Source of the DNA: an uncultured Dietzia sp.
GTDB lineage: Bacteria; Actinomycetota; Actinomycetes; Mycobacteriales; Mycobacteriaceae
Length of the DNA: 34,488 nucleotides
Direction: 5' to 3'
NCBI RefSeq assembly: GCF_937873725.1
Contig: NZ_CALMYY010000039.1
Coordinates: forward strand, 1 to 34,488
Below, piece after piece: positions 1 to 8,384 of this stretch (within the stretch, counting starts at the first letter, position 1; each line of letters opens with the position of its first letter). The notes below the pieces were generated by a model that made no database searches, had not been told where the DNA came from, and was given only the letters and a program-made list of their open reading frames with translations. Both the position numbers and the translations under genes were made by a program.

Positions 1-44
1 GCGGCCAGACCCCGGCCGAGCCCGCCCTTGCGTTGCTGGCTCAT
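1..44 (-). CDS. parB: ParB chromosome-partitioning protein, N-terminus only
   Basis: Only the first 14 complete codons are inside the window. They read MSQQRKGGLGRGLA, the basic glycine-rich N-terminus typical of chromosomal ParB; in this family the region contacts and stimulates ParA. The ATG overlaps the parA stop codon as ATGA, so the two are translationally coupled in the usual parA-parB order. ParB binds parS and loads condensin and ParA at the origin. Two perfect parS sites lie 1-1.9 kb away. The identification rests on this short peptide plus position. Confidence 0.9.
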   Translation of the reverse strand, partial: MSQQRKGGLGRGLA

Positions 45-973
45 CGCATCTCCTCCGTACCACTCGCACTGCTCTCTGACGCGCCGGCGCCGTCCAGCGC
101 GGCCACCCGGTCGGACCGACCGTTCAATTCCCGGGCCGCGTCGAGGTAGGCGAGCGCCCCCCTCGACCCCGCGTCGTACTGCAGGATCGTCATCCCGTAC
201 CCCGGGGCCTCCGACACCTTCACGCTTCGGGGAATAACCGTCCTCAGGACGGTCTCGCCGAAGTGCTTCCGGACCTCGCCCGCCACCTGCTCCGCGAGCT
301 TGGTACGCCCGTCGTACATCGTCAGCATGATGGTGGAGATCACCAGCGATCGGTTGAGATGCTGTTGGATCAGCTCGACGTTGCGCAGTAGCTGCCCGAC
401 ACCCTCCAGCGCGTAGTACTCGCACTGGATGGGGATGAGCACCTCACGGGCCGCCACCATCGCGTTGACGGTCAGCAGTCCCAGAGACGGCGGGCAGTCG
501 ATCAGGACGTAGTCGATGCCGAGCGACTGGAGATCGTCTGGGACCAGCACCTCGGCGAGTCTGCGTTCCCTGTGGTCCAGGCCCACCAGCTCGATCTCCG
601 AGCCGGCGAGGTCGATGGTGGCGGGGATGCAGAACAACCGATCGGCGTGGGGACTCTTCTGCATCAGGTCCTCGAGGGCCTGCTCCCACATGAGCAACTC
701 ATAGCTCGACGGAGTCCCCTCGCGATGATCGACCCCCAGTGCCGTACTCGCGTTGCCCTGTGGATCCATGTCGATCACCAGAACGCCGAGTCCACCGAGC
801 GCCAACGCGGCTGCCAGGTTCACCGTCGAGGTGGTCTTGCCGACCCCGCCCTTCTGGTTGGCGATCGTGATGATCCGCGGCTTCTCCGGTCGGGGCAGCG
901 CCGGGGCTCCACCGTGCAGGACCTCGTTCGCCTGTCGTGCAGCGGCGAAGATCGGGGTCTCGTCGTCGGACAT
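41..973 (-). CDS. parA: ParA chromosome-partitioning ATPase
   Basis: A 310-residue Walker-type partition ATPase. The deviant Walker A motif KGGVGKTT is at residues 41-48, followed by the family motifs DMDPQGN and DCPPSLGLLTVNA. ParA binds DNA non-specifically as an ATP dimer, and ParB-stimulated hydrolysis drives origin segregation. The first 30 residues form a variable extension common in actinobacterial ParA. The ATG at 973 is preceded by AAAGG about 8 nt upstream. Its 3' end overlaps parB by 4 bp, and a parS site lies 65 bp upstream of its start, between it and rsmG. Confidence 0.97.
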   Translation of the reverse strand: MSDDETPIFAAARQANEVLHGGAPALPRPEKPRIITIANQKGGVGKTTSTVNLAAALALGGLGVLVIDMDPQGNASTALGVDHREGTPSSYELLMWEQALEDLMQKSPHADRLFCIPATIDLAGSEIELVGLDHRERRLAEVLVPDDLQSLGIDYVLIDCPPSLGLLTVNAMVAAREVLIPIQCEYYALEGVGQLLRNVELIQQHLNRSLVISTIMLTMYDGRTKLAEQVAGEVRKHFGETVLRTVIPRSVKVSEAPGYGMTILQYDAGSRGALAYLDAARELNGRSDRVAALDGAGASESSASGTEEMR

Positions 974-1037
974 CCATCACCTTTCGACTTTCCCGAGGAG
1001 CGCCTCGGCACGTCATGCCTGATGCGGCCGGATCCAG

Positions 1038-1053
1038 TGTTTCACGTGAAACA
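1038..1053. promoter_or_regulatory. parS site 1 (ParB-binding centromere)
   Basis: A perfect 16-bp palindrome TGTTTCACGTGAAACA identical to the broadly conserved bacterial parS consensus. It lies in the 109-bp space between rsmG and parA. A ParB complex spreading from here would cover the parA promoter region. Confidence 0.96.
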
Positions 1054-1082
1054 GACACGTCCCGGCCGGGACGCGGAGCGCT

Positions 1083-1841
1083 TCACCTACGGCGCTTTCC
1101 CCCGCCGGGAGAACGCGATCCACGGTTACCCATCCTAGCCGCGAGTGTGCCGATCACCAGCCTCGTCTCCTCCGCATCGGGCGCGGACACCACCTCGACG
1201 CGGAGATCCCCGAAGCCCGCCCTCTGCACCGCAGCCCGATCCCGCAGGAGTTCCTCCGCCGATGACGACCCCTTGAGCGCCACCATCCGGCCGCCATCGC
1301 GCAGCAGGGGAGCGGACCAGCCGGCCAGCCTCGACAGCGGAGCCACGGCCCGCGACGTCACCACGTCGGCCTCACCGACCCTCGCCACGACCGCCTTCTC
1401 CTCGGCGCGCCCACGGACGATCGTCACCTCGATCCCGAGTTCATCCACGACCTCCTCGAGGAACGTCACCCGCCGCAGCAGGGGTTCGACCAACGTGATC
1501 CGCAGGTCCGGCCTCGCCAGGGCCAGGGGTATCCCGGGCAGGCCGGCCCCGCTCCCGATATCGACGACGGTCTCTCCCTGGGCGAGGTGGGCCGCGGCGG
1601 CCGAACTGTTGAGGACGTGACGGTCCCACAACCGTGGTCGCTCGCGCGGACCCATGAGACCGCGCTCGAGACCGGCCGACGCCAGGATCTCCACATAGCG
1701 CTCGGCAAGATGGAGGCGGCTACCGAAGACCTCGGCCGCACCGGCGGGCGTCGGTGGGGCAGCGTCCACCGGAACGGACGGATCCGCCTCGCCCGGTTGT
1801 TCGATGTCACGTGACGCTTCGGACCTGGGGTGCTCGTCCAT
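1083..1841 (-). CDS. rsmG: 16S rRNA m7G527 methyltransferase RsmG (GidB)
   Basis: A 252-residue class I SAM-dependent methyltransferase. Motif [13 protein letters not shown] is at residues 92-103, followed by the acidic strand end [10 protein letters not shown] and the later VTSRAVAPL block typical of RsmG. The enzyme makes m7G527 in 16S rRNA, and in actinobacteria its loss gives low-level streptomycin resistance. Residues 1-35 form a Pro/Ala/Asp-rich extension not needed for the fold, and the ATG at 1841 has only a weak Shine-Dalgarno (GGGACGG), so the start is less certain. It sits between jag and parA with a parS site on each side. Confidence 0.95.
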   Translation of the reverse strand: MDEHPRSEASRDIEQPGEADPSVPVDAAPPTPAGAAEVFGSRLHLAERYVEILASAGLERGLMGPRERPRLWDRHVLNSSAAAAHLAQGETVVDIGSGAGLPGIPLALARPDLRITLVEPLLRRVTFLEEVVDELGIEVTIVRGRAEEKAVVARVGEADVVTSRAVAPLSRLAGWSAPLLRDGGRMVALKGSSSAEELLRDRAAVQRAGFGDLRVEVVSAPDAEETRLVIGTLAARMGNRGSRSPGGGKRRR

Positions 1842-1878
1842 GGAGTTTCCGTCCCTTCACGACCAGATTTCGCGACGG

Positions 1879-1894
1879 TGTTTCACGTGAAACA
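1879..1894. promoter_or_regulatory. parS site 2 (ParB-binding centromere)
   Basis: A second perfect TGTTTCACGTGAAACA palindrome, centred 841 bp from the first, in the 167-bp gap upstream of rsmG and about 2.8-5 kb from the predicted origin elements. Paired origin-proximal parS sites are typical of actinobacteria. Confidence 0.96.
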
Positions 1895-2008
1895 TCCGCG
1901 AATCACACTGCTGTCATTATCGAGCGGGGATGCGGCACCGGCTCGGGCTCCGCGATCCCACCCCCACCAACCTCTCGGGCTCATGCCGTGTGAGACCGGC
2001 CATCGCTC

Positions 2009-2497
2009 CTACCCGGGGAGGACCACCACCCGCCGCCGGGGCTCGACCCCGGTCGAATCCGAGGACACCCCGTCGATCTCCGCGATCGCATCGTGGATGA
2101 TCTTCCTCTCGAACGGCGTCATGGGTTCCATCTCCTCCGGCTCGCCCGACTCGAGAACGCGCTGTGCCACGACGCGGCCGGAATCGGTGAGTGCCTCCCG
2201 CTTGGCGGCACGCCATCCCGAGATGTCCAGCATCAGCCTGCTCCGGTCACCCAGCTCCTGCTGCACGGCCAGACGGGTCAACTCCTGGATCGCGTCCAGG
2301 ACGGCACCATCAGAACCGACCAGACAATCCAGATCTTCTCCGCCGTCGATACTGACGATCGCGCGATCTCCCTCCACGTCGAGATCGATATCCCCGTCGA
2401 AGTCCAGGATGTCCAGCAGCTGCTCGAGGTAGTCACCGGCCACCTCGCCCTCCTCCACCAGACGCTCCTCGGACACCTCGATGTTCTTCTTCGACAT
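2009..2497 (-). CDS. jag: Jag/KhpB-type KH-R3H RNA-binding protein
   Basis: A 162-residue protein. The central part (about residues 45-110, including GDRAIVSIDGGEDLDCLVG and RLMLDISGWRAAKR) fits a KH domain, and the C-terminal R3H domain contains ERKIIH with the R-x3-H signature. The Jag_N domain of Firmicutes versions is absent, as usual in actinobacteria. The frame stays open upstream to 2614, but that extension runs through a strong hairpin. The ATG at 2497 has GGAGG (2505-2509 on the plus strand) 7 nt upstream and starts the conserved-looking MSKKN, so it is preferred. It follows yidC in the conserved rpmH-rnpA-yidD-yidC-jag order and probably binds RNA with a role in cell-envelope control. 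Confidence 0.92.
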   Translation of the reverse strand: MSKKNIEVSEERLVEEGEVAGDYLEQLLDILDFDGDIDLDVEGDRAIVSIDGGEDLDCLVGSDGAVLDAIQELTRLAVQQELGDRSRLMLDISGWRAAKREALTDSGRVVAQRVLESGEPEEMEPMTPFERKIIHDAIAEIDGVSSDSTGVEPRRRVVVLPG

Positions 2498-2567
2498 GGA
2501 TCTGCCTCCGTCATCACCGCCGACCGCCTGGCCCGTCCGGGCCGGCGAAACACTTCCCCCAAGTATG

Positions 2568-2607
2568 GGACAAGGTCCCCGATGCCGAAGCATCGGGGAC
2601 CTTGTCC
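2568..2607 (-). terminator. Perfect 17-bp inverted repeat between yidC and jag
   Basis: Arms 2568-2584 and 2591-2607 are exact reverse complements around a 6-nt loop CCGAAG. In the transcript this would be a very stable GC-rich hairpin beginning 20 nt after the yidC stop codon and ending 70 nt before the jag start. No T-tract follows on the minus strand, so a classical intrinsic terminator is not proven. Partial termination, mRNA end protection or attenuation between yidC and jag are alternatives. Confidence 0.6.
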
Positions 2608-2627
2608 GCGTCACACCCCTCGAGGGG

Positions 2628-3815
2628 TCAGCGTTTCTTCTTCTTGCCCTTGCCGCCGCCTCCGCCTCCCTTGGGCGCAGGCCGCGTGCGATTGCGTCCC
2701 GGCTGCTGCGGACGTTGGCCCGGACGCGGGGCCGCCCCCGGAGTGGGGGCGGGTTCGGACCCGGTCGTGGCGGGGACCTCGTCGTCGTCGACCGGAACGG
2801 CCGCCCCCTCCACGATCAGGGCGCTCGTCGCCGCGTTCTCCGACGCGGCGCCCCGCGCCTTCTTCTGATTGGTCGGCTTGACCCCGACCTTCGGCGCGAG
2901 GGACTTCTGCTCCTCCCGACGTTTCAGGGCGGCGGCGTCGTCCTCCTTGGCCATCTTCTCGAACAGGTAGTACTGCTGACCGAGGGTCCACAGGTTGTTG
3001 GTGACCATGTAGACGAGGATCGCCATCGGCCAGAACGCACCGGTGACCAGGATGCCGATCGGGAACGCCCACAGCATCAGCTGGTTCATGATCTTGGCCT
3101 GCGGGTTAGCCGCGGCCTCGGGGGACTGGCGGGACAGGGAGATCCGCGCGTTCAGGTGCGTGGTGACCGCCGAGACGATCATCAACGGGATCGCCACCAC
3201 GATGATGTTCCACCGCTCGAAGTCCAGCATCGCGCCGGGCTCCACGAACGCCTGGAACTGCTCGACCGGCTGGGAGATGAACGACGAGAGCGGTGCTCCG
3301 AACAGACGCGCGTCGAGGAAGCTCTGCACATCACCGGCGTTGAAGACGTAGTTGCCGGTATTCCTCGTCTCCTCGGCGGTCATGCCGAGCGCGCCGAACT
3401 GCTCTCCCATCCGGTTGAACGAGCGGAGCACATGGAACAGACCGAGGAAGACCGGGATCTGGATGAACATCGGAAGGCAGCCCAGGAGCGGGTTGAACCC
3501 CTCCGACTTCTGCAGCTTGCGCGTCTCGACGGCCAGCTTCTCGCGGTCGTTCTTGTAGCGCTTCTGCAGCTCCTTCATCCGCGGCTGCATCTCCTGCATC
3601 TTGCGGGAGAAGCGGATCTGTTTGGCGGCCGGCCAGAACAGCAGGATGCGCAGGGTGATCACGAGGAAGATCACGGACAACGCCCAGATGACCCCGTTGG
3701 AGTCCGGGGCGTCCACCCACGGCAGCAGTCCGCCGAGGAACCCGAGGATCTTGTGCCAGAACCAGAGGATCCCGGAGATCGGGTAGTAGACCAGAGGGTT
3801 GGTGATGAACGACAT
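2628..3815 (-). CDS. yidC: Membrane protein insertase YidC
   Basis: A 395-residue YidC/Oxa1/Alb3 insertase that places proteins in the cytoplasmic membrane with or without SecYEG. The conserved core has five hydrophobic segments (about residues 5-30, 43-62, 115-130, 200-220, 240-275). The key groove arginine is in VITLRILLF at about residue 56, followed by the charged hairpin that contains MQEMQPRMKELQKRYKND. The C-terminal tail (about 285-395) is soluble, Pro/Gly/Ala-rich and ends in a lysine-arginine run, which fits ribosome binding and is common in actinobacteria. No signal peptide or lipobox is evident. It lies 12 bp downstream of yidD. Confidence 0.96.
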   Translation of the reverse strand: MSFITNPLVYYPISGILWFWHKILGFLGGLLPWVDAPDSNGVIWALSVIFLVITLRILLFWPAAKQIRFSRKMQEMQPRMKELQKRYKNDREKLAVETRKLQKSEGFNPLLGCLPMFIQIPVFLGLFHVLRSFNRMGEQFGALGMTAEETRNTGNYVFNAGDVQSFLDARLFGAPLSSFISQPVEQFQAFVEPGAMLDFERWNIIVVAIPLMIVSAVTTHLNARISLSRQSPEAAANPQAKIMNQLMLWAFPIGILVTGAFWPMAILVYMVTNNLWTLGQQYYLFEKMAKEDDAAALKRREEQKSLAPKVGVKPTNQKKARGAASENAATSALIVEGAAVPVDDDEVPATTGSEPAPTPGAAPRPGQRPQQPGRNRTRPAPKGGGGGGKGKKKKR

Positions 3816-3827
3816 CGGTGATGGGTC

Positions 3828-4127
3828 CTAGCTTCGTTCGGGAGGGTCGGGATGCTCGTGTGGCTGTTCGCCCGGCGGGTCGGGGGCTCGTGGCTCGGGG
3901 ACCGGATCCCAGCCGCCCGGCGTCCACGGCCCACATCGCAGCAGCCGCCACAGCGCGAGCCAGAAGCCGTGCCAGGCCCCGTGGACGCGGACGGCTTCCA
4001 CCGCGTACGCACTGCAGGTGGGTTCGAATCGGCAACTCGGTGGCGTCAGCGGTGAGATGCCCTTCTGGTAGAAGTCCAGCATCCACAAGAAGACCCTGGC
4101 CACGGGACCCGGGCGCTCCGTGCTCAT
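3828..4127 (-). CDS. yidD: Membrane protein insertion efficiency factor YidD
   Basis: A 99-residue YidD-family protein with an N-terminal amphipathic helix and the family cysteines in [16 protein letters not shown] and [16 protein letters not shown]. In studied bacteria it helps membrane protein insertion near YidC. The last 25 residues are an acidic, proline-rich, low-complexity tail. The start overlaps the rnpA stop codon by 4 bp (4124-4127), and yidC begins 12 bp after its stop codon, giving a tightly packed rnpA-yidD-yidC unit. Confidence 0.95.
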   Translation of the reverse strand: MSTERPGPVARVFLWMLDFYQKGISPLTPPSCRFEPTCSAYAVEAVRVHGAWHGFWLALWRLLRCGPWTPGGWDPVPEPRAPDPPGEQPHEHPDPPERS

Positions 4128-4489
4128 GTCGCCGACCGCCGGGCTCGCGCGGCGGCCGACGACAGACCCGTGCGCAGGTCCGCCGACAGTTCCTCCGGGG
4201 TCGCCCGCACCGCGGCGGGATTCGCGCGGATCACCACCAGGAGGTCGGTCTCCGTCTCCCCGAGCAGCTCCGCCGCGATATGGCGAAGCCGCCGGCTGAC
4301 GCGGTGACGAGTCACCGAATCCCCGACGGCCTTGCTCACGACCAGCCCGAAACGCGGACCGCCCACGCGGACATCCGAGGAGTCCACGTGGGCGTGTACC
4401 ACCATGGTGCGGCGACCCTTCCTGGCACCCCGACGCACCACCTCCGCGAAGTCAGCGGATCGGTGGAGACGGTGGGACCTGGGAAGCAT
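4124..4489 (-). CDS. rnpA: Ribonuclease P protein component
   Basis: A 121-residue basic protein that binds the RNase P RNA and helps mature tRNA 5' ends. It opens [21 protein letters not shown], which is typical of RnpA. It carries the central RGARKGRR and [24 protein letters not shown]; the last part is the RNR signature region with His replacing the usual Asn (RHRVSRRLR). It starts 18 bp after the rpmH stop codon and overlaps yidD by 4 bp. Confidence 0.95.
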   Translation of the reverse strand: MLPRSHRLHRSADFAEVVRRGARKGRRTMVVHAHVDSSDVRVGGPRFGLVVSKAVGDSVTRHRVSRRLRHIAAELLGETETDLLVVIRANPAAVRATPEELSADLRTGLSSAAARARRSAT

Positions 4490-4507
4490 CCGCCACCCCG
4501 GCCCGGG

Positions 4508-4651
4508 TCAGGCCGTCAGCGACGCGCGGCCCTTGCGGCGACGAGCGCCGACGATCCCGCGGCCGGCGCGCGTGCGCATCCGGAGACGGAAACCGTGCAC
4601 CTTGGCACGACGACGGTTGTTCGGCTGGTAAGTCCGCTTGCCCTTGGCCAT
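4508..4651 (-). CDS. rpmH: 50S ribosomal protein bL34
   Basis: A 47-residue highly basic protein translated by hand. It begins [20 protein letters not shown] and continues [17 protein letters not shown] and a C-terminal ASLTA, which is textbook bL34. The Shine-Dalgarno GAGGAG lies at 4658-4663 on the plus strand, about 6 nt upstream of the ATG. It is the first gene of the leftward operon that runs to the partition genes and is transcribed away from the origin. Confidence 0.97.
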   Translation of the reverse strand: MAKGKRTYQPNNRRRAKVHGFRLRMRTRAGRGIVGARRRKGRASLTA

Positions 4652-4779
4652 GGTTGGCTCCTCACGTGAAGTCGGCGCCGCTGGAGCGCCCTATCGAGTA
4701 CCTGATGTCGTCCCTGGCACCACCGACGGGCGACACCACGACGCGCCACACGCCTCACGGGCGCGTGACAGACTGTTCA

Positions 4780-4809
4780 AGATTACGCGCCCGATGCGGC
4801 GGCCACCAA
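4780..4809 (-). promoter_or_regulatory. Candidate promoter of rpmH operon
   Basis: On the minus strand TTGGTG (4804-4809) is followed by an 18-nt spacer and TAATCT (4780-4785), a reasonable sigma70/SigA-type pair. The predicted start near 4773 would give a leader of about 120 nt before rpmH. Found by eye only. Confidence 0.5.
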
Positions 4810-5044
4810 ACTGCGTAATCACATTCACCTCATGAGCACCACATCCCAGGCCGGCGCGACACGCCGGAGACCCGGATGCTTGACTTGTGCCCTCCAGTTG
4901 ATCTTGAGGGTTGCTCACGAGTTCACCGGGTTGTTACGGTCGTTCATCAGTACGCCCGAGCAGGGTCGCCTAATGTGATCCCGAACCGCACCACGTCACA
5001 CCCTCGCCGTCGGCGACCTCGCCCGAGACCACGGGAGGAGTCTC

Positions 5045-5064
5045 CCGTCCACAGCTGTGGACAA
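5045..5064. promoter_or_regulatory. Inverted pair of DnaA boxes
   Basis: CCGTCCACA (5045-5053) and TGTGGACAA (5056-5064) face each other, forming a 16-bp perfect palindrome GTCCACAGCTGTGGAC in the middle. The second is an exact actinobacterial box (TTGTCCACA on the minus strand) and the first matches YYRTCCACA. Confidence 0.85.
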
Positions 5065-5067
5065 CCA

Positions 5068-5108
5068 TGTGGATACCTCAGTGGACCAGCGGTCGAGCCT
5101 GTGGATAG
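5068..5108. promoter_or_regulatory. Two further DnaA boxes upstream of dnaA
   Basis: TGTGGATAC (5068-5076) and TGTGGATAG (5100-5108) are minus-strand GTATCCACA and CTATCCACA. The second fits YYRTCCACA fully; the first deviates at position 1. They are 75-116 bp upstream of the dnaA start and suggest autoregulation as well as origin function. Confidence 0.7.
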
Positions 5109-5183
5109 AGTGTGGTGCCCGGCTCGGTCGACGACCCCGTCAACCGCTGTTCATCACATGCAGACGAGAGGAGACCACCCACA

Positions 5184-6689
5184 GTGTCTCCTGAACTCGA
5201 ACACGTGTGGAGTGCGGTCCTCGACAAGCTGACCGATCCCGCCCTGGCCAGCGACGACAACCCCGTGTTGTCCCGTCAGCAACAGGCGTGGCTGCGACTG
5301 GTCCAGCCGATCGCCGTGGTGAACGGATTCGCGATGCTGGCCGCGCCGTCCACGATCGCCCGCGACAACATCGAGTCGGTCCTCCGAGGTCCCATCACCC
5401 GCGCGTTGAGTTCACAGCTCGGCGAGCCCGTGGACCTGGCCGTCAAGGTCGACACGTCGTTGGCCACCAGTCAGGCCCGCGCAGGTGACGACGATGACAG
5501 CCCACCGATCGACGTGGATGAGATCCACCGACCCGACACCGAACAGACGCCGCCGGCCACGTCGAGGCCCACCCGGATGACCGAGGAGCAGATCGCCGCG
5601 GAGCGGCTGCTGCACGGGAGCGACCTCGATGAGGCACTGTCCGCCGCCACCGCTCCCGGCCTCAACGAGCGGTACACGTTCAGCGCGTTCGTCCAGGGCA
5701 ACTCCAACCGCTTCGCCAGGGCTGCGGCCCTGGCCGTGGCCGAGGCGCCGGCCCGTGCCTACAACCCGTTGTTCATCTGGGGCGAGTCCGGTCTCGGCAA
5801 AACCCACCTGCTCCACGCGATCGGCCACTACTCCCTACGGATGTACGCCGACCAGAAGGTCAAGTACGTCTCCACCGAGGAGTTCACGAACGACTTCATC
5901 AACTCCGTCCGTGACGGCCGGCAGAACATGTTCAAGAAGCGGTACCGCGAAGCGGACATCCTCCTGGTGGACGACATCCAGTTCCTGATCGGCAAGGAGC
6001 AGGTCCAGGAGGAGTTCTTCCACACGTTCAACACGATCCACAACGCCCAGAAGCAGATCGTCATCTCCTCCGATCGACCACCCAAACAGCTCCAACCGCT
6101 GGAGGATCGCCTGCGAACCAGGTTCGAGTGGGGTCTGATCACGGACATCCAGCCTCCCGAGCTCGAGACACGCATCGCGATCATCGACAAGAAGGCGAAG
6201 TCCGAGAAGTACGTGGTGCCGCGCGACGTACTGGAACTGATCGCCACCCGGGTCCAACGCAACATCCGCGAGCTCGAGGGCGCGCTGATCCGGGTCGTGG
6301 CGTTCGCCTCCCTCAACGGACACGAGATCGACGTGCCGCTGGCCGAGGTCGTCCTCCGGGATGTGGTGTCCGACGACGACTCACTCCAGATCTCGGCCGC
6401 CACGATCATGGCGGTCACCGCGGAGTTCTTCTCGACCAGCATCGACGAGCTCTGCGGCACCTCCAAGACCCGCTCCCTCTCCCGCGCGAGGCAGATCGCG
6501 ATGTATCTGTGTCGCGAGCTGACGGATCTCTCCCTTCCCAAGATCGGCGTCACCTTCGGCGGAAAGGACCACACCACGGTCATGTACGCCCAGCGCAAGA
6601 TCCTCAAGGAGATCAAGGACGACCGGCGGACCTACGACCAGATCCAGGAGCTCACCGCCCGGATCAAAGAGCGTTCGCGATCCCTCTGA
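5184..6689 (+). CDS. dnaA: Chromosomal replication initiator DnaA
   Basis: A 501-residue initiator from the GTG at 5184. Domain I begins [15 protein letters not shown]; an acidic, Thr/Pro-rich linker (domain II) spans about residues 95-150. The AAA+ domain has Walker [10 protein letters not shown] at 200-208 and Walker B LLVDDIQF near 260-267. Domain IV carries the DnaA signature with [14 protein letters not shown] at about 459. The frame is open upstream to an ATG at 5112, but GTG 5184 has a GAGAGGAGA Shine-Dalgarno at 5165-5173 and gives the normal N-terminus, so it is chosen. DnaA boxes flank the gene on both sides. Confidence 0.97.
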   Translation: MSPELEHVWSAVLDKLTDPALASDDNPVLSRQQQAWLRLVQPIAVVNGFAMLAAPSTIARDNIESVLRGPITRALSSQLGEPVDLAVKVDTSLATSQARAGDDDDSPPIDVDEIHRPDTEQTPPATSRPTRMTEEQIAAERLLHGSDLDEALSAATAPGLNERYTFSAFVQGNSNRFARAAALAVAEAPARAYNPLFIWGESGLGKTHLLHAIGHYSLRMYADQKVKYVSTEEFTNDFINSVRDGRQNMFKKRYREADILLVDDIQFLIGKEQVQEEFFHTFNTIHNAQKQIVISSDRPPKQLQPLEDRLRTRFEWGLITDIQPPELETRIAIIDKKAKSEKYVVPRDVLELIATRVQRNIRELEGALIRVVAFASLNGHEIDVPLAEVVLRDVVSDDDSLQISAATIMAVTAEFFSTSIDELCGTSKTRSLSRARQIAMYLCRELTDLSLPKIGVTFGGKDHTTVMYAQRKILKEIKDDRRTYDQIQELTARIKERSRSL

Positions 6690-6785
6690 CGGTCGACGCC
6701 GACCATCCGTCCGGCCCACCCCCGGATTCCCCGATCGATACACACATGTGACCCCGTTCACACCATCAAGCACACCCTTCACACC

Positions 6786-6816
6786 TGTGGACAACTCTGT
6801 GGGTTCCTGTGGACGA
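6786..6816. promoter_or_regulatory. DnaA boxes in oriC
   Basis: TGTGGACAA (6786-6794, perfect TTGTCCACA on the minus strand) and TGTGGACGA (6808-6816, TCGTCCACA) point the same way with a 13-nt gap. A degenerate TGTGGGTTC lies between them at 6798-6806. Confidence 0.82.
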
Positions 6817-6953
6817 ACGGTGGACAGAGCGTGGACGGATTCCTGGGATTCCACGGAGCCCTCACGCAAATCACAAGATCACGCGAATGCGCTCACAGGG
6901 TGAAATCGGGTCCCACCTGCGATCCCCGCCCTCCGCTCACAATTTCACAGGAC

Positions 6954-6990
6954 CTACTACTACTTCTTATCTCTCTATATATCTGTAGTT
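6954..6990. other. Candidate DNA-unwinding element with DnaA-trio-like repeats
   Basis: Read 3'-to-5' on the minus strand, 6954-6968 is GAT GAT GAT GAA GAA, matching the DnaA-trio pattern described for bacterial origins. It is followed directly by ATCTCTCTATATATCTGTA, the most AT-rich stretch noticed in the window. The nearest clear DnaA box lies about 140 bp to the left, further than in the Bacillus model. Confidence 0.6.
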
Positions 6991-7182
6991 GGAAGTAGGG
7001 ATGTGGAACGGCGAGTCCGCTTGACCGGGTTACCGGAGTCCGTGTTCCCGCTGTCGGTGGGAGCGGTTACTCTCATGGAGATGCCGGGCCGACCCGAACG
7101 GGTGGCGCGGTGTGAACGAGAAAAAGAGACCACCCGTCCAGATGCCGACCCCGGTATCCGCCCCGCCCGAAAGAGGTCATCG

Positions 7183-8358
7183 ATGGAGATCACGGATCCG
7201 ACGTTCCGCGTCACCCGCGAGGACTTCGCAGATTCCGTGGCCTGGGTGGCGCGCACCCTGCCGTCCCGCCCGTCCGTCCCGATCCTCGGCGGCGTGTTGA
7301 TCGAGGCGGATTCGGGTCTGACCATCTCGGGCTTCGACTACGAGACGTCGGCCCAGGTCTCGGTGCCGGCGGAGGTCACCGAGCCCGGCAGCACGCTGGT
7401 CTCCGGTCGACTGCTCGCCGACATCGCGCGTGCGTTGCCGGATCGCCCGGTCGAGGTCACCGTGACCGCGCAGAAGATGCACATCACCTGCGGATCCGCC
7501 AAGTTCACCCTCCCGACGATGCCGGTCGAGGACTACCCTCAGCTCCCGACCATGCCCGGTGTGACCGGGTCCGCCGCGGTGGACGAGTTCTCGGAGGCCG
7601 TGGGCCAGGTGGCCGTGGCGGCGGGCAGGGACGACACGCTCCCCATGCTCACCGGTATTCGCATGGAGATCGAGGGCACGCGGATCACGCTCATCGCGAC
7701 CGATCGCTTCCGGCTCGCCATCCGTGACCTGCAGTGGGAGCCGGGGCGCGAGGACGTCGCCGTGGAGGTCCTCATCCCGGCCAAGACACTCTCCGAGGTG
7801 ACACGATCGGCGGGACAGGGCGGGCGCGTCGACCTCAGCCTGGGCGCCGGGTCCGAGGTCGGGGCGGAGGGCATCATGGGAGTGCTGGTCTCCGGGCAGC
7901 GGACCACCACGCGTCTGCTCGACGCGGAGTTCCCGAAGGTCCGTCAGCTGCTCCCGCCGCAGCACACCTCGATGGCGGTCATGGACGTCGACTCGCTGGT
8001 CCAGGCCATCAAGCGCGTGGCACTGGTGGCGGACCGGGGTGTTCAGGTCCGCATGTCGTTCTCGGAGGGTGAGCTGGCGCTCTCCGCCGGTGGAGACGAC
8101 GCGGCACAGGCCTCCCAGACACTGCCGGTGGACTTCATCGGCGAGGCGTTGACCATCGCGTTCAACCCGGGTTACCTGCTCGACGGGCTCGGCAGCGTCC
8201 ACTCGAACCGGGTCGCGTTCGGCTTCACGCAGGCCAGCAGGCCGGCCGTCCTGCGCCCGGCCCCGGAGGCCCTGCCCTCCGCGGGGGCCGACGGCGCGAT
8301 CCCTCCCGTGGACTCGGACTACACCTATCTGCTGATGCCTGTCCGCCTGCCGGGCTAG
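7183..8358 (+). CDS. dnaN: DNA polymerase III sliding clamp (beta subunit)
   Basis: A 391-residue beta clamp beginning [20 protein letters not shown] and ending [14 protein letters not shown], matching the family's typical C-terminal MPVRL. Three repeated clamp domains of about 125 residues are expected from the length. The frame extends upstream to 7003, but the ATG at 7183 has AGAGG 6 nt before it and the normal N-terminus. It lies downstream of oriC and 26 bp before recF, in the standard dnaA-dnaN-recF order. Confidence 0.97.
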   Translation: MEITDPTFRVTREDFADSVAWVARTLPSRPSVPILGGVLIEADSGLTISGFDYETSAQVSVPAEVTEPGSTLVSGRLLADIARALPDRPVEVTVTAQKMHITCGSAKFTLPTMPVEDYPQLPTMPGVTGSAAVDEFSEAVGQVAVAAGRDDTLPMLTGIRMEIEGTRITLIATDRFRLAIRDLQWEPGREDVAVEVLIPAKTLSEVTRSAGQGGRVDLSLGAGSEVGAEGIMGVLVSGQRTTTRLLDAEFPKVRQLLPPQHTSMAVMDVDSLVQAIKRVALVADRGVQVRMSFSEGELALSAGGDDAAQASQTLPVDFIGEALTIAFNPGYLLDGLGSVHSNRVAFGFTQASRPAVLRPAPEALPSAGADGAIPPVDSDYTYLLMPVRLPG

Positions 8359-8384
8359 GCCGCCCACCTCGAAGCCGGTCCGGC

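Larger units (their letters stand above)
4652..5183. other. rpmH-dnaA intergenic region, origin-associated
   Basis: A 532-bp space between divergent rpmH and dnaA. The left part holds the rpmH leader and promoter. The right end (5045-5108) has four DnaA-box matches. A weak plus-strand promoter candidate for dnaA is TTGCTC (4911-4916), an 18-nt spacer and TACGGT (4935-4940). A weaker TTGACT lies at 4880-4885 with no good -10 partner. No protein-coding sequence or RNA gene was recognised here. Confidence 0.75.
6690..7182. other. oriC: dnaA-dnaN intergenic region
   Basis: A 493-bp space without a gene. It holds DnaA boxes at 6786-6794 and 6808-6816, with degenerate repeats (tggaca, tggacg) continuing to about 6840. 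It also holds a DnaA-trio-like tract at 6954-6968 and an AT-rich run at 6969-6990 that is unusual in this GC-rich sequence. In mycobacteria and relatives the functional origin maps to this interval. The last 30 bp carry the dnaN ribosome-binding site. Confidence 0.88.

Noticed and set aside
2498..2614. N-terminal extension of Jag up to 2614
   Set aside because: The extension would be translated through the strong hairpin and has no Jag-like sequence; the ATG at 2497 has a better ribosome-binding site.
4657..4672. Possible third parS around CTCACGTGAAG upstream of rpmH
   Set aside because: Only the central CACGTGAA matches; both outer parts differ from the consensus, and it overlaps the rpmH ribosome-binding site.
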